Shown here piece by piece: positions 1-6,966 of a stretch of DNA of 15,603 bases (its first letter is position 1; each line of letters begins with the position of its first letter). The translations under genes and the position numbers were made by a program. The notes under the pieces are model-generated. The model was not told where the DNA came from. It saw only the letters and a list, made by a program, of their open reading frames with translations, and ran no database searches. The stretch comes from RGIG3009 sp045590415 (GTDB lineage Bacteria; Bacillota; Clostridia; Oscillospirales; Acutalibacteraceae): positions 1 to 15,603 of the forward strand of contig JAZNRA010000128.1 of NCBI GenBank assembly GCA_045590415.1, given 5' to 3'.

Positions 1-1
1 T

Positions 2-148
2 TATAATCTTAATGAAATTCAACAGAAAGGTCCCAGTATAACAATAATCGGTGGTGCAGATTTGCCAACATGGTGTTTTATAATGGGTGGTATTTTGGGT
101 TGTGTTTGCACAGTACTCTTTGCATTGTTCTTTAGAGAGGAAATATGA
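2..148 (+). CDS. 3' end of a small membrane protein with an IGGAD-x-PT motif (partial)
   Basis: An open frame enters from the left edge and stops at TGA 146-148, giving 48 visible residues; no start is in view. Near its middle it reads SITIIGGADLPT, followed by a hydrophobic stretch (about WCFIMGGILGCVCTVLFALFF) that could be one membrane span and then a charged end. The IGGADGPT motif is known from the N-terminal part of the beta subunit of sodium-translocating decarboxylases (OadB/GcdB) and from short Clostridia proteins annotated by that resemblance. Here the glycine of GADGPT is leucine and the protein ends right after one span, so it is not a complete beta subunit. Bases 61-120 have 23/60 G+C, lower than the host-like DNA further right. 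The resemblance is motif-level only and the function is unknown. Confidence 0.5.
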   Translation, partial: YNLNEIQQKGPSITIIGGADLPTWCFIMGGILGCVCTVLFALFFREEI

Positions 149-193
149 AAATAATCGATTAAAAAAATGTGTTGGTCCTAACTTGACACACTC

Positions 194-349
194 GTGAGCG
201 GCACGCCCATCGTCCAAAACGGCAAACTCGTCGGCGCTATCACCCACGTGTTCGTTAACGCCCCCGCCAAGAGCTACGCCATCTTTGCGGAAAACATGCT
301 CGAAACTGCACAAAGCGTAGCAGAACACCAAGTAAAAGAAGTATCTTAA
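194..349 (+). pseudogene. spoIVB: 3' fragment of spoIVB (SpoIVB signalling serine peptidase), 5' part missing
   Basis: In this frame 51 codons run without a stop from GTG 194 to TAA 347-349. They begin VSGTPIVQNGKLVGAITHV and continue with FVNAPAKSYAIFAENML. This matches the end of SpoIVB, whose active-site region reads GMSGSP-IIQNGK-GAVTHVFVNDP and then YGIFIENML. SpoIVB is the forespore serine peptidase that triggers SpoIVFB-dependent pro-sigma-K processing. The match starts at the catalytic serine motif (SGTP); just upstream the frame hits TAA at 179-181 and the DNA becomes AT-rich. The PDZ domain and the rest of the protease domain are therefore absent here. No Shine-Dalgarno site serves GTG 194. 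Bases 241-300 have 34/60 G+C, like the host. It could be a rearrangement or insertion boundary inside spoIVB, or an assembly joint. The identity is well supported; the cause is not. Confidence 0.8.
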
Positions 350-390
350 AGCAAAGGAAGGCCCGGAAAACGCCTTCCTTTGCTTTGTTT
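348..390 (+). terminator. Rho-independent terminator after the spoIVB fragment
   Basis: A perfect 15-bp stem pairs 348-362 with 372-386 around a 9-base loop, followed by a short T-rich tail (GTTT). The stem starts inside the TAA stop codon of the spoIVB fragment, so it is probably the original terminator of an intact spoIVB gene. Confidence 0.85.
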
Positions 391-458
391 ACACCCGTTA
401 TTCCTGGCGTTATTTTTTACTGTAGGGCGATAAAAACCGAAGAAATTTTTGGAAACAG

Positions 459-487
459 TTGCTATTATAGCGGGCTTATGATAAAAT
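459..487 (+). promoter_or_regulatory. Candidate sigma-A promoter for the GH25 lysozyme gene
   Basis: TTGCTA (459-464) and TAAAAT (482-487) lie 17 bases apart in the AT-rich spacer, which would give an untranslated leader of about 100 bases. A second candidate nearer the gene is TTGAAA (553-558) with TATAAC (578-583), but its 19-base spacing is poor. AT-rich DNA produces such matches by chance, so this is tentative. Nothing else is recognisable between 391 and 598. Confidence 0.3.
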
Positions 488-598
488 TATAAAAGTCGAA
501 AAAACATTTTTAGAGCACCATTTGCACACAACGAGTAGATTTTATTTTTCTCTTGAAATCAATTCGTAAGTAAAATTTATAACGGATGGAAAAATAAC

Positions 599-2611
599 AT
601 GAAAAAAGCTTTAGCAATACTGTTATCAATCGTTTTGATAAGCTCACTTTGTTTGTTTGGATTTTTTAGTAATACTGCAAATGCACAGACAAATGAAACA
701 ACAGATATGCCTAAAATCGGTTGGCAATTTATCGATGGTGTGTGGTACCATTTTGATACAAACGGATATATGCAGACCGGTTGGATAAACGTTGACAACA
801 TTTGGTATTATTTGAGTGATACAGGTGCCATGCAAGTGGGGTGGCAATCAATCGGTGACGTGTGGTATTATTTTGATGCAAGTGGGCATATGCAGACCGG
901 TTGGGTAAACGTTGACAACATTTGGTATTATTTGAGCGATTCAGGTGCCATGCAAGTGGGATGGCAATCAATCGATGGCGTGAGGTATTATTTTGATGCA
1001 AACGGACATATGCAGACCGGTTGGGTAATTATTGATAACGTTAAGTATTTATTTAATAATCGAGGCGGTTATGTTGAAGGTTCAAATTTATTCGTAATTG
1101 ATATTTCTAAATGGCAGGGTAATATTGATTGGGATAAATTAGCACAAACCGGGATAGACGGAGTTGTTCTTAGAATCAGTTACGGTGGCACGACAACTGA
1201 AAACAACGGCAACTCAAAGGATACGAAATTTGATGAGTATATAGAGAATTTAGAACGGCTGCAAATACCGTACGGTGTATATCATTTTAATACGGCAACA
1301 ACTGTAGAAGTGGCTGAAATTCAAGCACAGAATGTTATCGGAATTCTTGAAGAGACGGGCGCAAATCCTACTTTACCGGTTTTTGTTGATATCGAAACGA
1401 AAGGCGGCGAGTGTGATTTAATCGAAATTGCTAAAGTGTATATTTCAAAATTCATAGTTAACGGTTATAAGCCGGGTATATATGCTAATGAAAATTATTG
1501 GAATCAATATCTTAACTCAACGCAGCTCACTGCTTATTACAGATGGATAGCGAATTACGGTAAAGACGACGGTTACCCAAGTGCATCTTTTTCACCCGAC
1601 GATGGAATTGAAAACTATATGATGTGGCAATATACGTCTGTCGGTAAGCTTGATGGGATTGACGAAAACACAGTCGATTTTAACGTGTTGTTTGATTGGT
1701 ACTTAAAACCGGATGGATGGCAAGAAATTGCAGGGAAAAAATATCATTATAATGACGGGCTTTTGACATGCGGATGGTTAAATGAAAATGACAATTTGTA
1801 TTACATAAATTCTTTGGGCGAAATGTCTGTTGGTTGGGTTTTGGTAGATGACAGTTGGTATTATACAAATTGCGATGGTATTGTTCAAACAAACTGGCAG
1901 TTGATAGATGGTGTTTGGTATTATCTAAGCAGCGATGGTGCTATGCAGAAAAACTGGCAGATGATTGATGGGGTATGGTATTATTTTGAGGATAGCGGTG
2001 CCATGGTCACCGGTGAGGTGATGATTGACGGTTCCCTCAGCAGTTTTGCACCTTCCGGCTCGTGGCAGGGTTATGTAAACGGATGGAAACTGATAGATGG
2101 TACTTGGTACTACTTCAAGGACGGCGTTAAGCACACCGGCTGGCTGTATGTCAACAACACGTGGTATTACCTGAGCGCAGGCGGTGCCATGCAGACCGGT
2201 TGGCAGTACATCGGCAGCACCTGGTACTACTTAAACGCAGGCGGTGCGATGACGACCGGTTGGCAGTATATCGGCAGCACCTATTACTATTTGAACGAAT
2301 CGGGTGCGATGCAGACGGGTTGGTTGCAGCTCGGCGGCACCTGGTACTACATGAACGAGGGTGGTGCCATGCAGATCGGCTGGCAGTTAATTGGCGGTAC
2401 GTGGTACTACATGAACGAAGGCGGCGCGATGGTAACAGGGTGGCTCAACCTTGGCGGCACGTGGTATTTCCTTGCTGACGGTGGAGCCATGCAGACCGGT
2501 TGGCAGATGATCGGCGGCGTGTGGTATTATTTCTATGATGGCGGTGCCATGGCAACGAACTGCTGGGTCGGTAACTACTGGATCAACGCCGGCGGCGTCT
2601 GGGTTGCGTAA
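599..2611 (+). CDS. Secreted GH25 lysozyme with cell-wall/glucan-binding repeats
   Basis: The product has 670 residues. A lysine start and hydrophobic core (residues 1-30, ending near ANAQ) form a signal peptide. Six aromatic repeats of about 20 residues (pattern GW-x-x-(I/V)-D-(G/N)-x-WYY, of the choline/glucan-binding type) occupy residues 41 to about 157. A GH25 N-acetylmuramidase domain follows at about 164-370, with D168 in DISKWQG, the D264-x-E266 pair in VFVDIE, the WQYTS segment and a late VDFN aspartate (D360), as expected for a retaining lysozyme acting on peptidoglycan. About fourteen further repeats fill residues 375-655. GGATGGA (584-590) lies 8 bases before the ATG. G+C changes within the gene: 15/60 at 1081-1140 against 34/60 at 2221-2280. 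The gene stands alone between terminators. The ligand of the repeats (choline, teichoic acid or glucan) cannot be told, and a spore-specific role is not shown. Confidence 0.88.
   Translation: MKKALAILLSIVLISSLCLFGFFSNTANAQTNETTDMPKIGWQFIDGVWYHFDTNGYMQTGWINVDNIWYYLSDTGAMQVGWQSIGDVWYYFDASGHMQTGWVNVDNIWYYLSDSGAMQVGWQSIDGVRYYFDANGHMQTGWVIIDNVKYLFNNRGGYVEGSNLFVIDISKWQGNIDWDKLAQTGIDGVVLRISYGGTTTENNGNSKDTKFDEYIENLERLQIPYGVYHFNTATTVEVAEIQAQNVIGILEETGANPTLPVFVDIETKGGECDLIEIAKVYISKFIVNGYKPGIYANENYWNQYLNSTQLTAYYRWIANYGKDDGYPSASFSPDDGIENYMMWQYTSVGKLDGIDENTVDFNVLFDWYLKPDGWQEIAGKKYHYNDGLLTCGWLNENDNLYYINSLGEMSVGWVLVDDSWYYTNCDGIVQTNWQLIDGVWYYLSSDGAMQKNWQMIDGVWYYFEDSGAMVTGEVMIDGSLSSFAPSGSWQGYVNGWKLIDGTWYYFKDGVKHTGWLYVNNTWYYLSAGGAMQTGWQYIGSTWYYLNAGGAMTTGWQYIGSTYYYLNESGAMQTGWLQLGGTWYYMNEGGAMQIGWQLIGGTWYYMNEGGAMVTGWLNLGGTWYFLADGGAMQTGWQMIGGVWYYFYDGGAMATNCWVGNYWINAGGVWVA
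721..1020 (+). repeat. 60-bp coding repeats arranged as a 120-bp tandem duplication (N-terminal wall-binding modules)
   Basis: Bases 781-900 and 901-1020 align without gaps and differ at 10 of 120 positions by my hand count. Bases 721-780 match the second half of this unit. The 120-bp unit encodes a pair of 20-residue modules, so the array looks like a recent in-frame duplication of a module pair. Confidence 0.9.
1861..2580 (+). repeat. 60-bp coding repeats (C-terminal wall-binding modules)
   Basis: The sequence keeps an exact 60-base period over most of this stretch, each unit encoding a 20-residue module around WYY and GAM. The copies are less alike than the N-terminal ones. Units before about 2000 are AT-rich and later ones host-like in composition. 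The register is interrupted by a degenerate module and linker at about 2010-2100. Confidence 0.85.
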
Positions 2612-2617
2612 GTTTAG

Positions 2618-2655
2618 ATCACATACACCTTCTCGGTGTATGTGATTTTTCTTTT
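2618..2655 (+). terminator. Rho-independent terminator after the GH25 gene
   Basis: A perfect 12-bp stem (2618-2629 with 2635-2646) around a 5-base loop is followed by a T-rich run. It starts 7 bases after the lysozyme stop codon and separates that gene from the spoIVA operon. Confidence 0.9.
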
Positions 2656-2709
2656 GCAACGTTTTAACGCGCGTAATTTAGGAGACAACCTTGTGTTTTA
2701 ATCAGCTTG

Positions 2710-2738
2710 TCATATTTTAAAACCCTCTCACATAGGAA
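2710..2738 (+). promoter_or_regulatory. Probable sigma-E (mother-cell) promoter of spoIVA
   Basis: TCATATT (2710-2716) fits the ATATT-type -35 element of sigma-E, and CATAGGAA (2731-2738), 14 bases later, partly fits the CATACAAT-type -10 element (5 of 8 positions). It lies about 40 bases before the spoIVA start. spoIVA is a classical sigma-E gene, which supports the reading. No better sigma-A promoter is visible in 2656-2776. Confidence 0.65.
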
Positions 2739-2776
2739 TATACAAACGAAAAACGATGTGAGCGGAGGCATGGAAT

Positions 2777-4258
2777 ATGACAACCAGTAACACCATCTAC
2801 CACGATATCGCCACACGAACGGGCGGCGATATTTATATCGGGGTAGTCGGTCCGGTACGTACCGGCAAATCTACCTTTATCAAGAAGTTTATGGATACCC
2901 TGGTACTGCCGAATATCGACAGCGAATACAGCCGTGAACGCGCGATCGACGAGCTCCCGCAATCGTCTGCGGGGCGTACCATCATGACCACCGAGCCGAA
3001 ATTCATCCCCGAACAAGCGGTGAATATCAATGTAAGCGGTGCGGCGAACATGAACGTGCGCATGATCGACTGTGTCGGTTACGTCGTTCCTTCTGCGCTG
3101 GGCTACATTGAAGAAAACGCACCGCGTATGGTAAAGACGCCGTGGTTTGACGAGGAAGTGCCGTTTAATATGGCAGCGGAGGTCGGTACGCAAAAAGTCA
3201 TTGCCGAGCATTCCACCATTGGTCTGGTGATTACTACCGACGGCAGTATTACCGAGATCCCGCGTGAAGAATACGCAGAGGCAGAAGAACGCGTGATCTG
3301 CGAGCTGCAGGAATTGGGGAAGCCGTTTGCCGTGCTTTTGAATACCACGGAGCCGCAAAGCGAGCAGACGCAAATCCTGTGTGCCGAACTCAGTGAAAAA
3401 TACGGTGTACCGGTGCGCCCCGTCAACTGTTTGGAGATCGGTGAAGCGGATATCAACGGGATATTAGAAACCGTTTTATTTGAATTTCCGGTACGTGAGA
3501 TCGGCTTCCGTTTACCGTCTTGGGTCATGGAACTCGATCACGCCCATCCCGTCCGCCGCAGTATTATGGATAGCATCAAAAACGCGGTGGACGGTATTGA
3601 AAAGATCCGCGAACTGAATGATTTACAGCAAGGAATGGACTCTTGTGAATATATCAGCGGTACCACCCTTAACAGTATCCAACTCGGTCAGGGAAGCGGT
3701 GTGGTGCAGCTCGCCGTTAAGCCCGATCTGTTCTACCGCGTGCTCGGTGAAGTGACGGGGATTACGGTGTCCGACGAGGGCGACCTGATGCGCTCTATGA
3801 CGGAACTCAGCAGTATCCGCAAGAAATACGATAAGATCAAAGCGGCGCTGGAGCAAGTGGAGAATACCGGCTACGGTATCGTGATGCCGGCTTTGGACGA
3901 AATGTCACTGGAAGAGCCCGAGATCATCAAGCAGAGCGGCCGTTACGGGATCCGTCTGCGCGCAACGGCACCGTCGATTCACATGATGAAAGCAGACATT
4001 ACCACCGAGGTCGCGCCGATCGTCGGCTCGGAGAAACAATCCGAAGAACTGGTCAACTATCTGTTGCGTGAATTTGAGGAAGACCCGTCTAAGATCTGGG
4101 AATCCAATATTTTCGGTACGTCGTTGTACGGTCTTGTCAACGAAGGGTTGCACAACAAACTATACCGTATGCCGGGCGACGCGCGCCTGAAACTAAAAGA
4201 AACGGTCGAGCGCATTATCAACGAGGGCTGTAACGGCTTAATTTGTATCATCGTATAA
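2777..4258 (+). CDS. spoIVA: SpoIVA, spore coat morphogenetic ATPase
   Basis: The product has 493 residues, nearly the length of the Bacillus subtilis protein (492), with clear similarity from end to end. SpoIVA hydrolyses ATP and polymerises on the outer forespore membrane to form the base on which the spore coat is built. Visible motifs are RTGGDIYIGVVGPVRTGKST with the Walker A lysine K31, the TIMTTEP threonines (69-74), DCVGY (98-102) as a Walker B/G3-like segment, PRM-KTPW, EHSTIGLVITTDG, GYGIVMPALDEMSLEEPEI and the C-terminal LKETVERIINEG, ending in CIIV. ATG 2777 has GGAGG at 2764-2768 with 8 bases spacing; the ATG at 2770 is out of frame. It is the first gene of a probable sigma-E operon with the small membrane protein and the M50 protease. 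Confidence 0.97.
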   Translation: MTTSNTIYHDIATRTGGDIYIGVVGPVRTGKSTFIKKFMDTLVLPNIDSEYSRERAIDELPQSSAGRTIMTTEPKFIPEQAVNINVSGAANMNVRMIDCVGYVVPSALGYIEENAPRMVKTPWFDEEVPFNMAAEVGTQKVIAEHSTIGLVITTDGSITEIPREEYAEAEERVICELQELGKPFAVLLNTTEPQSEQTQILCAELSEKYGVPVRPVNCLEIGEADINGILETVLFEFPVREIGFRLPSWVMELDHAHPVRRSIMDSIKNAVDGIEKIRELNDLQQGMDSCEYISGTTLNSIQLGQGSGVVQLAVKPDLFYRVLGEVTGITVSDEGDLMRSMTELSSIRKKYDKIKAALEQVENTGYGIVMPALDEMSLEEPEIIKQSGRYGIRLRATAPSIHMMKADITTEVAPIVGSEKQSEELVNYLLREFEEDPSKIWESNIFGTSLYGLVNEGLHNKLYRMPGDARLKLKETVERIINEGCNGLICIIV

Positions 4259-4272
4259 AGGAGACGTTTCGC

Positions 4273-4488
4273 ATGGCAGAACAGCATCCCAAAGCGAAAA
4301 AAAGCGCAGGCGGGACCTTGCTTTTTTGGCAGAGTGCGGTGTGCGGTGTTGTTCTGCTGATCGCTCTTATCGCGCGGTTGATCGGCGGCGCGTTTTACGA
4401 GCAACTGCGTACCGCCTTCCGTAATGCGTTGACCGATAACGGTATTGCCGATATGGTATTCGCCCTGCCGGAGAACGACGATGCTTGA
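4273..4488 (+). CDS. Small single-span membrane protein between spoIVA and the M50 protease
   Basis: The product has 71 residues. A hydrophilic lysine-rich start (about residues 1-17) is followed by one predicted membrane span (about LLFWQSAVCGVVLLIALIA) and a polar tail ending in acidic residues, suggesting the tail lies across the membrane. ATG 4273 has AAAGGAG at 4257-4263 with 9 bases spacing; an upstream in-frame ATG at 4243 lies inside spoIVA and has no good site. The stop overlaps the start of the M50 gene by 8 bases, which points to translational coupling. In many Firmicutes the gene before spoIVFB is spoIVFA, a membrane-anchored M23-domain protein that holds and regulates SpoIVFB. 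Here only the anchor and a short tail exist. A reduced SpoIVFA-like partner is my inference; I recognise no family. Confidence 0.75.
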   Translation: MAEQHPKAKKSAGGTLLFWQSAVCGVVLLIALIARLIGGAFYEQLRTAFRNALTDNGIADMVFALPENDDA

Positions 4489-5068
4489 GAAAACGTGGCG
4501 CGGTATTACCTTTCGGTTGAGCTTGTTATTTCCCGCGGCGGTCATCGTGTTGATGTCTTTTGATGACGGCAACTTCATTTTGCTTTGTCTTTTTGCCTCG
4601 TTTTTGCACGAGGCGGGACACGTACTTGCGATGCTCATTGTCCGCGACCGTCCGTGCCGCGTGACAGTGGGCATCTTCGGTATCTGCGTGGAACGGGAAC
4701 GAGGGTACTATCTCGGTTATCGCTCGCAGGCGTTTGTATCTTTAACCGGCCCGCTTGTAAACGTGTTTTGCTTTACACTGCTTTGGTGTTTACACCAACC
4801 GTTGGCGGCAGCTGTCCATGCAGGACTCGCGCTGTTTAATCTGTTACCCGTATCGTCGTTGGACGGCGGGGAAGCGCTGTACGCGCTTTTATGTGTACGG
4901 CTGCCCGAAGAGAAGGCGGCGCGAATCTCTCGTGCGGTGTCATTGTCGGTTATTTTTCCGCTTGCGGTTGTCGGTTTTTGGTTACTGTTGTCCGAAACTC
5001 ATAATTTTTCCTTGCTCGTTATGAGCGGCTATCTGCTTTTGTTGCTTTTCTTCAAAGAGAAGCATTGA
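4481..5068 (+). CDS. M50 family membrane metalloprotease, SpoIVFB-like
   Basis: The product has 195 very hydrophobic residues with several membrane spans. HEAGH (43-47) is the zinc-binding and catalytic HExxH motif within a membrane segment. LTGPLVN (88-94) and NLLPVSSLDGG (120-130, zinc ligand probably D128) are the other conserved parts of site-2 proteases. SpoIVFB cleaves pro-sigma-K at the membrane around the forespore. Position supports that role: it follows spoIVA and precedes the TIGR03960/DUF2344 pair, an arrangement I recall for spoIVFB-like genes in Clostridia. ATG 4481 has GGAG at 4470-4473 with 7 bases spacing and overlaps the upstream stop; the longer frame from 4445 lacks a good site. 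The protein lacks the C-terminal CBS domain of Bacillus SpoIVFB. Family membership is firm; the exact substrate is inferred. Confidence 0.85.
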   Translation: MLEKTWRGITFRLSLLFPAAVIVLMSFDDGNFILLCLFASFLHEAGHVLAMLIVRDRPCRVTVGIFGICVERERGYYLGYRSQAFVSLTGPLVNVFCFTLLWCLHQPLAAAVHAGLALFNLLPVSSLDGGEALYALLCVRLPEEKAARISRAVSLSVIFPLAVVGFWLLLSETHNFSLLVMSGYLLLLLFFKEKH

Positions 5069-5093
5069 AAAACCCCGAAAGTTGCGGTATACT
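5065..5093 (+). promoter_or_regulatory. Sigma-A promoter of the radical SAM / DUF2344 genes
   Basis: TTGAAA (5065-5070) and TATACT (5088-5093) are 17 bases apart, a near-consensus vegetative promoter. The -35 element contains the TGA stop codon of the M50 gene. The start point would be near 5100, about 25 bases before the next ATG. It would separate a vegetative unit from the sporulation operon. Confidence 0.75.
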
Positions 5094-5124
5094 GAAGGTA
5101 ACCTTATGTTTCGGGAGGATACCC

Positions 5125-6966
5125 ATGGCAGTAACGTTGGAGCAGCTGTTTGATAAAGTACAAAAACCCGCGCGGTATACCGGCGGGGAACTCAACAGCG
5201 TTGTGAAAGATAAAAGTAAGGTGAACGTGCGCTTTGCGTTTTGTTTTCCGGATCTGTACGAGGTCGGTATGTCGCACCTCGGTATGAAAATACTCTACGG
5301 TCTAAAAAACGCCGTGGAGGATTTTTGGTGTGAGCGCGTGTTCGCACCGGATACGGATATGGAAGCGCTCATGCGCGAGCATCACGTTCCGTTGTTTGCC
5401 TTGGAGAGCCGCGATCCTATTCGTGAGTTTGATTTTGTCGGTTTCACTTTGCAATACGAGATGTGTTATACCACCATTCTGAACATGTTGGATCTCGCCG
5501 GTATCCCGCTCCTCAGCAGTGACCGCGGGGAGGATATGCCGCTTGTGGTGGCGGGCGGTCCTTGCGCTTATAATCCCGAGCCGCTTGCCGATTTCTTTGA
5601 TCTGTTTGTCATCGGCGAAGGGGAAGAGGTCAACCTAGAACTGATGGAGCTTTACCGCGAACACAAAAAACGCGGGTATTCCAAAGCGGATTTTTTGCGT
5701 GAAGCCGCGCAGATCGAGGGAGTATACGTGCCCTCGCTTTACGATGTGACGTATCACGAGGACGGCACGGTCGCCGCTGTCACACCGCAAAACGGTGTAC
5801 CCGCCACGGTGCGTAAACGTATTATTCGTGATATGAATACCGCCTATTACCCCGAATCTTTTGTCGTTCCGTTCATTGATATTGTGCATGACCGCGCCAT
5901 GACCGAGATCTTCCGCGGTTGTATCCGCGGTTGCCGTTTCTGTCAGGCGGGCTTTATTTACCGCCCCATGCGTGAAAAATCCGTGGACACCATCGACCGT
6001 CAAAGTCGGTGCTTGTGTGAAACGAGCGGGTATGAGGAGTTTTCATTATCCTCGTTATCGACAAGTGATTATACGCACTTGGAGGAATTACTGGAACGCC
6101 TCTTGTCGTGGGCGGAAAAGGAACATACCAACATCACGGTGCCTTCCTTGCGCGTGGACGGTTTCTCGGAAGAACTCGCAAACCGTCTTAACGTGTTGCG
6201 ACGAAGTGGCTTGACCTTTGCGCCGGAAGCAGGTACACAGCGTCTGCGCGATGCTATCAACAAGAATCTGACTGAAGACGAGATCCTCGGCACCGCCGCC
6301 AAAGCGTTTGCGGGCGGTTGGACGTCGGTAAAACTGTATTTCATGATGGGGTTGCCCACCGAAACAATGGAAGATATCGTCGGCATTAACGAACTTGGTC
6401 AAAAGATCGTGAATTGTTTTTATCACAATCCGGACAAGCCGAAAGGAAAGGGGGTATCGGTTTCGGTCAGCGTTTCCTGCTTTGTTCCCAAACCCTTCAC
6501 ACCGTTCCAATGGGAGCCGCAGGATACCATTGAACAACTGCGCGAGAAACAAAAACTTTTGCGGGAATCCGTTACCACCAAAAAAATATCACTCAGCTGG
6601 CACGACGCCGAAACGTCCTACCTGGAAGCCGTACTGGCACGCGGCGACCGCCGCATCGGCAAGGCGCTGCTCGAAGCGTTCCGCCGCGGGTTTAATCTCG
6701 ACGCGTGGTCGGAGCATTTTAAGTTTGATGAGTGGATGGACATTTTCCGTGAGGTTGGATTGGATCCCGATTTTTACGCGTGCCGTCGTCGTGCGGAAGA
6801 CGAGATCTTCCCGTGGGATCACCTCGATATCGGTGTTACCAAAGAGTTTTTATTGGCGGAAAACCGCAAAGCGCACGAGAGTGTCACAACCCCCAACTGC
6901 CGTCAACAGTGCTCGCATTGCGGCGCAACCTGCTTCAAGGGAGGGATCTGCATTGAACGACGTTAA
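5125..6966 (+). CDS. B12-binding radical SAM protein, TIGR03960 family
   Basis: The product has 613 residues. The first 230 or so resemble the cobalamin-binding-type domain of this family (VRFAFCFPDLYEVGMSHLG, then VVAGGPCAYNPEPLADFFD and VIGEGEE). The radical SAM centre is FRGCIRGCRFCQAGF, a CxxxCxxC motif with C266, C270 and C273 that binds a 4Fe-4S cluster and S-adenosylmethionine. The C-terminus is cysteine-rich (CRQQCSHCGATC), which may bind another metal centre. ATG 5125 has GGGAGG at 5113-5118 with 6 bases spacing; extending to 5065 would cross the promoter and lacks a site. It overlaps the next gene by 14 bases. The family is widespread in Clostridia beside DUF2344 proteins; its substrate is not established as far as I know, although tRNA or rRNA modification is often proposed. 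Confidence 0.93.
   Translation: MAVTLEQLFDKVQKPARYTGGELNSVVKDKSKVNVRFAFCFPDLYEVGMSHLGMKILYGLKNAVEDFWCERVFAPDTDMEALMREHHVPLFALESRDPIREFDFVGFTLQYEMCYTTILNMLDLAGIPLLSSDRGEDMPLVVAGGPCAYNPEPLADFFDLFVIGEGEEVNLELMELYREHKKRGYSKADFLREAAQIEGVYVPSLYDVTYHEDGTVAAVTPQNGVPATVRKRIIRDMNTAYYPESFVVPFIDIVHDRAMTEIFRGCIRGCRFCQAGFIYRPMREKSVDTIDRQSRCLCETSGYEEFSLSSLSTSDYTHLEELLERLLSWAEKEHTNITVPSLRVDGFSEELANRLNVLRRSGLTFAPEAGTQRLRDAINKNLTEDEILGTAAKAFAGGWTSVKLYFMMGLPTETMEDIVGINELGQKIVNCFYHNPDKPKGKGVSVSVSVSCFVPKPFTPFQWEPQDTIEQLREKQKLLRESVTTKKISLSWHDAETSYLEAVLARGDRRIGKALLEAFRRGFNLDAWSEHFKFDEWMDIFREVGLDPDFYACRRRAEDEIFPWDHLDIGVTKEFLLAENRKAHESVTTPNCRQQCSHCGATCFKGGICIERR

Noticed and set aside
1..349. A classical sporulation-excised (skin-like) element in spoIVB
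   Set aside because: Not adopted as an annotation: no integrase or att repeat is visible, and known skin-type elements mostly interrupt mother-cell genes, while spoIVB is needed in the forespore. Kept only as one option under the spoIVB finding.
721..2580. Regular 60-bp repeats that could suggest a CRISPR or other non-coding array
   Set aside because: The repeats have no unique spacers, keep the reading frame throughout and encode aromatic wall-binding modules.
5074..5115. CCCGAAA (5074-5080) pairing with TTTCGGG (5109-5115), which would hide the ribosome site of the radical SAM gene
   Set aside because: The 5' arm lies upstream of the start point predicted from the TTGAAA/TATACT promoter, so it would be absent from the main transcript. 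The loop of 28 bases is also long.
6482..6952. Upstream extension of the DUF2344 frame
   Set aside because: This part is out of frame inside the radical SAM gene, resembles no protein and lacks a ribosome site; DUF2344 similarity begins only after TTG 6953.
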